64,000 nt of DNA from Ridgeia piscesae (Eukaryota > Annelida > Polychaeta > Sabellida > Siboglinidae): NCBI GenBank assembly GCA_025642075.2, contig JAODUO010000034.1, forward strand, positions 47,501 to 111,500. Reading direction: 5' to 3'. The notes beneath the pieces were generated by a model, which saw only the letters and a list, made by a program, of their open reading frames with translations, ran no database searches and was not told the origin of the DNA. Shown piece by piece: positions 58,505 to 64,000 of the stretch. The stretch's first letter is position 1. Each line of letters starts with the position of its first letter. Both the position numbers and the translations under genes were made by a program.

Positions 58505-60690
58505 TAGGTAAATGTAATGTTTTGGTTGAATCTGTACCATTATAAATGAGGGAGGGGTGTTTCTCTCAGTTTGTTGTCACAGGACCTACTCCTGGGACAT
58601 GTGTTTAATTGGATGAGAAAACAGATGAGTTGATGTACTTCACTGTCACAGAAGACACTGTCACCATCAAAGGGGTAATGACAGGGAGGGGCAATACAGA
58701 GCACCCCACTGACAGATCATCACACCCCAGTGTAAGACCCAATCTACAGAATAAACTTATCAGTGCAGGGTCATTAAAGACCCTTCCTTGAGGGCACCTG
58801 GAATCATCATTACCCCATTGAGGGCAGTACTGGTATTTGATCCTAATCAATTTCACACAGATTTGTTGGGGTTCTTTGCAATGGGGCACATGGGTCCTTA
58901 TTTAGAAGTAATTAGGGGTTGTGTGTCTAGGGATGTCTCCATGGTCCTCTGTCTCCTGTGGTTTTGTTGTGCCATGTCACATTGTCTGTGACAATATTTG
59001 TCATCTTGCAATGTGTGTCTTTGTGACATCAGACAACAATGTGACTGACACATTGTGTACGTTATGATCTTGTACAACATGATGCATTTAAAATAGGATC
59101 TTCTCTAGTGTCGATTGTTGTATAAACATCAAGATTTCTGTGAATACTGTTGGTGAATTATACAAATTGGTTAATAAAATGTCTTGTTCGTCTAATTTTA
59201 AACTTGTGTTAGAACAAACAATTATTCATCGCCGTATGACACGGCATGTGAGCTTCTTTAACTTCATCACAAGACTTATTTCTTAAATCCAGTTACTAAT
59301 AGTCAGGCTTTGACAACATGAAACAAGTGCATTGTTTGTCATCACAGTCCCCACCCAAACCTTTGGTGGTTCCTTGCCCTAATGGTGACCCCTGCCTGCC
59401 TCTGTTCTCAATTAAATAATATATTGATTATTGTATGTTGTGCCTCTGAGCTTGGGTTTCTGGGGATAGAAGACTAAAGATGTTATAATATTTTTCTATA
59501 ACTGTATTGACAACTAGCATGATGGGTACAAAGGAACGCAGCAGTGGTCATTTAGTGACCCATGGCTACTGATTGGTCAGCAGGACATCATTGTCATTAC
59601 TTGATAAGGTTCTTAACAAACGTTGACATTACTGTTTCTAACCAGAGATTAACGGAAGCATCACAACTGACAGACCATATGACAACTGACAGACCATGTG
59701 ACAACTGACAGACCATGTGACAACAAGCAGCGAATGACAACACTCCTAGACTCAGACGGTCTCTGAGGTAATCGCCTGCCACAAAGTTTGAATTTGAGGG
59801 TTCCTCTTAGAACTCTTTCAACGAAATTGCATAAGTCCAACTCATGGCTACATGTGATTATTTCCTGTTCACTTCCAGTGTGCTTAAATAAATCTATGGG
59901 ATTATTTGGAGTGATTGTTACGCAAGAGGTTTCTGCCATGGTGATTCAGGCCACTTGAGGGAATGATATTAATCTGTTCTGTTACCTACTTGTAATGACA
60001 CAGAATTTGAAAGAACTAAACCAGCATTCCATTATCATAACCTTTCTGAAATTTATATTTGTACAATGGATCTTAACTTTATTACAGTATGTAATTAAGA
60101 TTATTAAAATGCAGGCCATATTATTTCTTTTTTTATTAAATTTACTAAGAACAAATACATATTCAGCAAACTGTCTGGCTTGTAACACAGCACTTTTAAC
60201 ATAAATAACCACAGCATAAGTGTTAACGTTCTCAGAAGAAACATCTATTTTGTTGTGTGGACATTAAATTGTTTGCAACAATATTTTATCTTTAGATATC
60301 TAGAGATAAAATAAACTGCATTACTTCATTGTCGGTGGACATTGGGTAATACAATATCTTCAGTTAAACAGTAATGTTGCTCAATTTCTCTTCTTTAAAT
60401 AGTGAATATTTTGCTGTTTTCCAGAAATGTTACCACTTTACAACAAACTTGCAGAAATCATACACCTGATTTTTTATTGTACATATCCAGGTTTATTAAT
60501 TGCAATTAACTACACTGTTATTAGTGCAGTGAATTTACCATTTTAAAAGCTCTGTTTTCAAAAGCGTTTGACTTCAAAAGGCAGACAGGCAGATTTGAAC
60601 AACGGACCATAAAGTCTCTTAGTCACAGTTCAATAGATACAGACTTATTCCAAGTTGAGGAAACCTAACCTCACTCCAGCTCAGACTTAC
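58505..60690. other. mostly non-coding
   Basis: No recognised exon. A short tandem repeat at 59660-59722 has three units of GACAACTGACAGACCATGT. 59230 and surroundings are AT-rich. Confidence 0.45.
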
Positions 60691-60829
60691 CTGGCAGGTG
60701 TCAACACATCAAAGGCGTCTCGCACCTGCTTGTTTAGTTCACCTGGCCAGGTAGACTGATCAAGTGGCTGGTGTTTTCTCTGTAAGAATAAGTCACAGCG
60801 ATTGAAGTAGTCCTTAAGTGTCACTTGTG
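60691..60829 (-). CDS. internal coding exon of an unrecognised gene
   Basis: A strong pyrimidine tract and acceptor (CCTCTCTGCCCCAG) and a perfect donor (GTAAGT) bound 139 bp that is open only in the phase 1-to-2 frame. The sequence is protein-like: QVTLKDYFNRCDLFLQRKHQ, then a Trp-Pro-Gly-Glu-Leu stretch, and NKQVRDAFDVLTPAR at the end. It looks like a helical segment of a conserved protein, but I do not recognise the family. Its partner exons were not found in this window; they may be in long introns or to the right of base 64000. Confidence 0.55.
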
Positions 60830-63800
60830 CTGGGGCAGAGAGGATTAAAGAGAGATTAGATAGGTGTTGTAGAGTCCAGTGATGTAATGTCCACATTGAA
60901 GACTTTATTCTCGTGCTGAGATTTGGACTTATTGAAATATTAGACTTCTGAGAATGTGTACGTATAAAGGCAGTTTAAAGGGTGTGGTTGGTTTCTGTGA
61001 GAGGGTTACAATTGGGGTTGGTATTTTCACAGTGGCCATTGAAACTTGAACGTAACACTGGGGTCCACATGAATATGCATATTATGAAGTTTCTTTTTAC
61101 AAGTGGTGTATAGATAATGAAAAGGGGAAAATAACTGTTTCTAAATATAAACATTTAAATTACTTCTAAATATAGTCACCATCATTTCAGACCAAGTGTG
61201 GGAAAATGATATGTGGGGAATTATCACAATTGTAGACCATGTGCTGTCACATGGTCTGTGGTCTCTCATTCATCAACAGTGACAAGTCTCTCTTTAATGG
61301 TGTCTCTTTTCCTTCCATGATTACACTTAATGAATCACACTTTGTTGCAACTCTAACTACAAGTTGCAGAGGACAATATACTATGATTATTATTACAGGA
61401 CAACGAATAATCTGTTATTCAATACCTACTACAGCCTGTACTGATAATATCTAATATTAAACCAATGCCTAAATAATACTAACAATTTCCGAACAATCAC
61501 TTACAGTTGCATGTATTTTCACCCCAGCAGAACATACCTAAGACACCCTGCGGGGTGTTGGGAAAGGGGGTTGTACCCTCAAGTACCCCAGGTCTGCTAA
61601 CATGACTATGTTTCTGCCTGTACATGCATGTGGCACAGACAGGGGGGGGTGACAGATGGGGACACAGAGGGGTGGAGGGGTGTCTTGCTGTTTCAGTTCT
61701 ATAATGCCAGTGTAATGTTTTCTTGTGCCAGCCACTAGAGGTATGCTACAGGTAATTACCCTCAGTCATGCTGGGCAGGGTTACTTTGATGTCTCAGGGT
61801 AGTTACAACCGCCCTTTAGTTTCTCAGATGGTCTCACTCTGGATAACTTACTCAACACTTCTGCTTGGGTTCAAGTTCTAATTTATTCAGTTAAAATTCA
61901 TCTTTCATTGATTGATTTGTGTTACTGTTCAAAACAGTGATTGTATGTGATGTAATGATATTGTTTATAAAAACTATATTTTTATTTATCTAGCCTTAGG
62001 GTATTGAGATCCGCATACGTCATATCCTGAAATTGTATCTTATTTTAAATTTATTATGAATGCATCTAAGCCTTACATATGACCAACTTTAAATAATCTT
62101 CTTCTATATTATTTTTTATTTTTACTTATTTAATTAACATGGATTGCCTTGGTACCCCTATCCAGTCTGAGAACCAAAAATATGTTTGAAAAGCTTGAAA
62201 TAAATGAAAGCATAGATATTTTTATTTTTGCAGTTTATAAATAAAAGTAAATTTTCTAAATAACAAATAGATAATACAATTTTCATGATGCATGTTTGGG
62301 ATTCAATGGAGTGTGAGTTGAAATGTGAAATGTTACTATGAGTTCTCAATTTCTTGCACAATGGAGGCTTTCAGTAAACCCACCATTTTGATGTGTAACA
62401 AATTGAGGGGATTTTAGATGCCTCCGCTGTAGGTCTGTGTCTAAGTGTTAAGGCTTTGTGGGGCAACTGTTGATGGCAAACTATATGGGCTGGCAACATT
62501 TCTGGACTCAAAATGTGGACTAGTAATTTTGCAAAAGCATATTTTATCAAATAACATAACAAATGTTAACGTGACAAATACGGTAACAAGTTCACTCAGA
62601 TAAGCAAACATTGTTCATATTTTTCATATGGTTACTTAAAAACATAGTTAAAAAACTACCAATTCTGAATTGTGTTTTAAAAAGTGTATGTGATACATGA
62701 ACAATATTGTTCATACTTGCTACTGTATTATTAATTTATTGAATAACATAATAAATGGTAAAGTGACATATATTGCCAAGTATATGTGAGAAATAAATAA
62801 ATATTGTTCATGTTGTATACACTTTCTTAAACACTGTTCAAAATGGTAATTTAAAATTCAAAAAATAATAACTATGCTGTCAGTCACCCCCACCTACCAC
62901 CTACCACCCTTACCCCCGCACCACCACCCCCAACACTAATGTCACATGGCACTGCAAACGCAATTTTGAATTTAGTACATGTTTGTCCACCAGGTGGTAG
63001 CACAGTACTGCATGTTGCCAGGTCTGTGTCGTTTGGTTGACTGGAGATTATGCAGTGTTTAGGTGTAGGTATCTTTTACAAATAACTGGTTTTAGACATT
63101 TTGAGTTTGTCTGCAGTGTATAATACAGATACAACAGTTGAGTCTGGTGACAGTGACAGGTTGTGTAGTGTCAATAGTACACTGAGATGGGGAAGTATTT
63201 CTAGACATATACATTTATTTATACACACTCAGTGGGCACAGGTAAAGATTGCTGCAATAAATATTTCGAAAATCAAACTATTGTCATCCATCGGGTGGGC
63301 TGTAGATGGTATAATGTGGATTGTGAGAGTTTTGTGACGAGTGTTTGCTGGACACTGTTCTTCTTCTGTAGTAGTGCATTATGTAGACTGTAGCTGGCGT
63401 TGGTGATTATACACACCATGGAGGTTAAAGTAATACAAGAATAAGTTGGATACAAACAGCGCTGCAACAGAGCTAGGTAAGAGATAAATGTGTGGAGTGG
63501 ACACGTGTCTAGAGTAGCCATTCTTCTTTTGAAAAAGTACATGGTTAAGGGTATGACTATACATCAGGCAAATTATTTGTGTTTGCTTTATTGTAGTATA
63601 ACTGTGTTTGTGTTTTTTAATTAGGTTCATTGGGCTGTAAAGTGTTCAATGGTTTAATTTGGTTGATTATGGAATAGATGTATTTGTAGTTTCATCAACA
63701 TCATTATACAGATTGTAGATTGAAAGCCGTGTTTCCCTGTTCTGCTGGGTTTGCTGTTCTTCCAGTTGTCTTATTCCATCTGCTGTGTCCTGTACACCCT

Positions 63801-64000
63801 GTGAGTCCATCACACTCTAGTCTACACTCTACACTCTACACTCTACACACACAGTTCTGCAGGTTTGTTGTTGTATCAATATGTAATTTTGTATCATGGT
63901 TGATCATGGCATTAAAATTAATTTTGAAACATCAACATTTGTGATCTAAAATTAATTCAGTCAGTCATTCAGTATTTAACATACTTCAACCACAACATTA
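60830..64000. other. mostly non-coding, no further exon recognised
   Basis: AT-rich. 62880-62940 has CACC/CCCC-rich words. CCACCAGGTGGTAGCA at 62989-63004 resembles a CTCF-type site. CTACACT is repeated five times at 63820-63848. Short frames at 61538-61735 (minus), 63101-63337 and 63720-63944 (plus) lack domain or splice support. Confidence 0.4.

Noticed and set aside
58053..58545. Cys/Val/Arg-rich and His/Thr-rich frames
   Set aside because: Translation of the TG/CG alternating repeat.
63720..63944. Hydrophobic plus-strand frame
   Set aside because: Contains a CTACACT microsatellite and has no start context, splice sites or known domain.
1..64000. tRNA, rRNA, operon or phage-like features
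   Set aside because: None seen on either strand; the gene structure is eukaryotic throughout.

Overview
This window looks like AT-rich, intron-rich nuclear DNA of an invertebrate animal, and I see no prokaryotic gene organisation. Exons are short (50-275 bp) with GT/AG boundaries, introns run to about 10 kb, AATAAA signals sit at transcript ends, and a LINE tail, a foldback MITE and many mini/microsatellites fill the rest. The protein content and repeat style suggest a lophotrochozoan (mollusc- or annelid-like) genome, but the species cannot be fixed from sequence alone.

The coding content lies mostly in the first 32 kb. On the + strand, 627-6747 holds the last nine coding exons of a C2-PDZ protein resembling the N-terminal half of RGS3. 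On the - strand, 32027 down to 8687 holds a complete 13-exon model (475 aa) of a paralogue with the same C2-PDZ architecture. The two genes are tail to tail, with poly(A) signals (7929-7934 on +, 8499-8504 on -) about 570 bp apart. Eight consecutive exons match in order, intron phase and often exact length, so they are an inverted local duplication. Neither reaches an RGS domain before its stop codon.

Repeats occupy the introns and overlap splice sites. A 48-bp array (3351-4019) tandemly copies a 3' splice site plus the start of the next exon. A 52-bp array (10196-12232) abuts the acceptor of a PDZ exon. A 9-bp array (19159-19617) lies beside a possible alternative first exon. A 3-kb array of 43-bp units (22325-25285) grew inside a dispersed element. 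A 1.17-kb tandem duplication (26885-29203) contains coding exon 2 of the minus-strand gene; its second copy is oddly hybridised with neighbouring satellite sequence.

From 32 kb to 64 kb the window is mainly intergenic or intronic. It holds a TA-flanked foldback MITE (33797-34291), a His-rich small ORF (35816-36004), a LINE reverse-transcriptase tail (44955-45262), long AT and compound microsatellites, a 41-bp-arm hairpin (57582-57675) and one convincing but unrecognised internal exon on the minus strand (60691-60829). A weaker exon candidate lies at 55135-55246.
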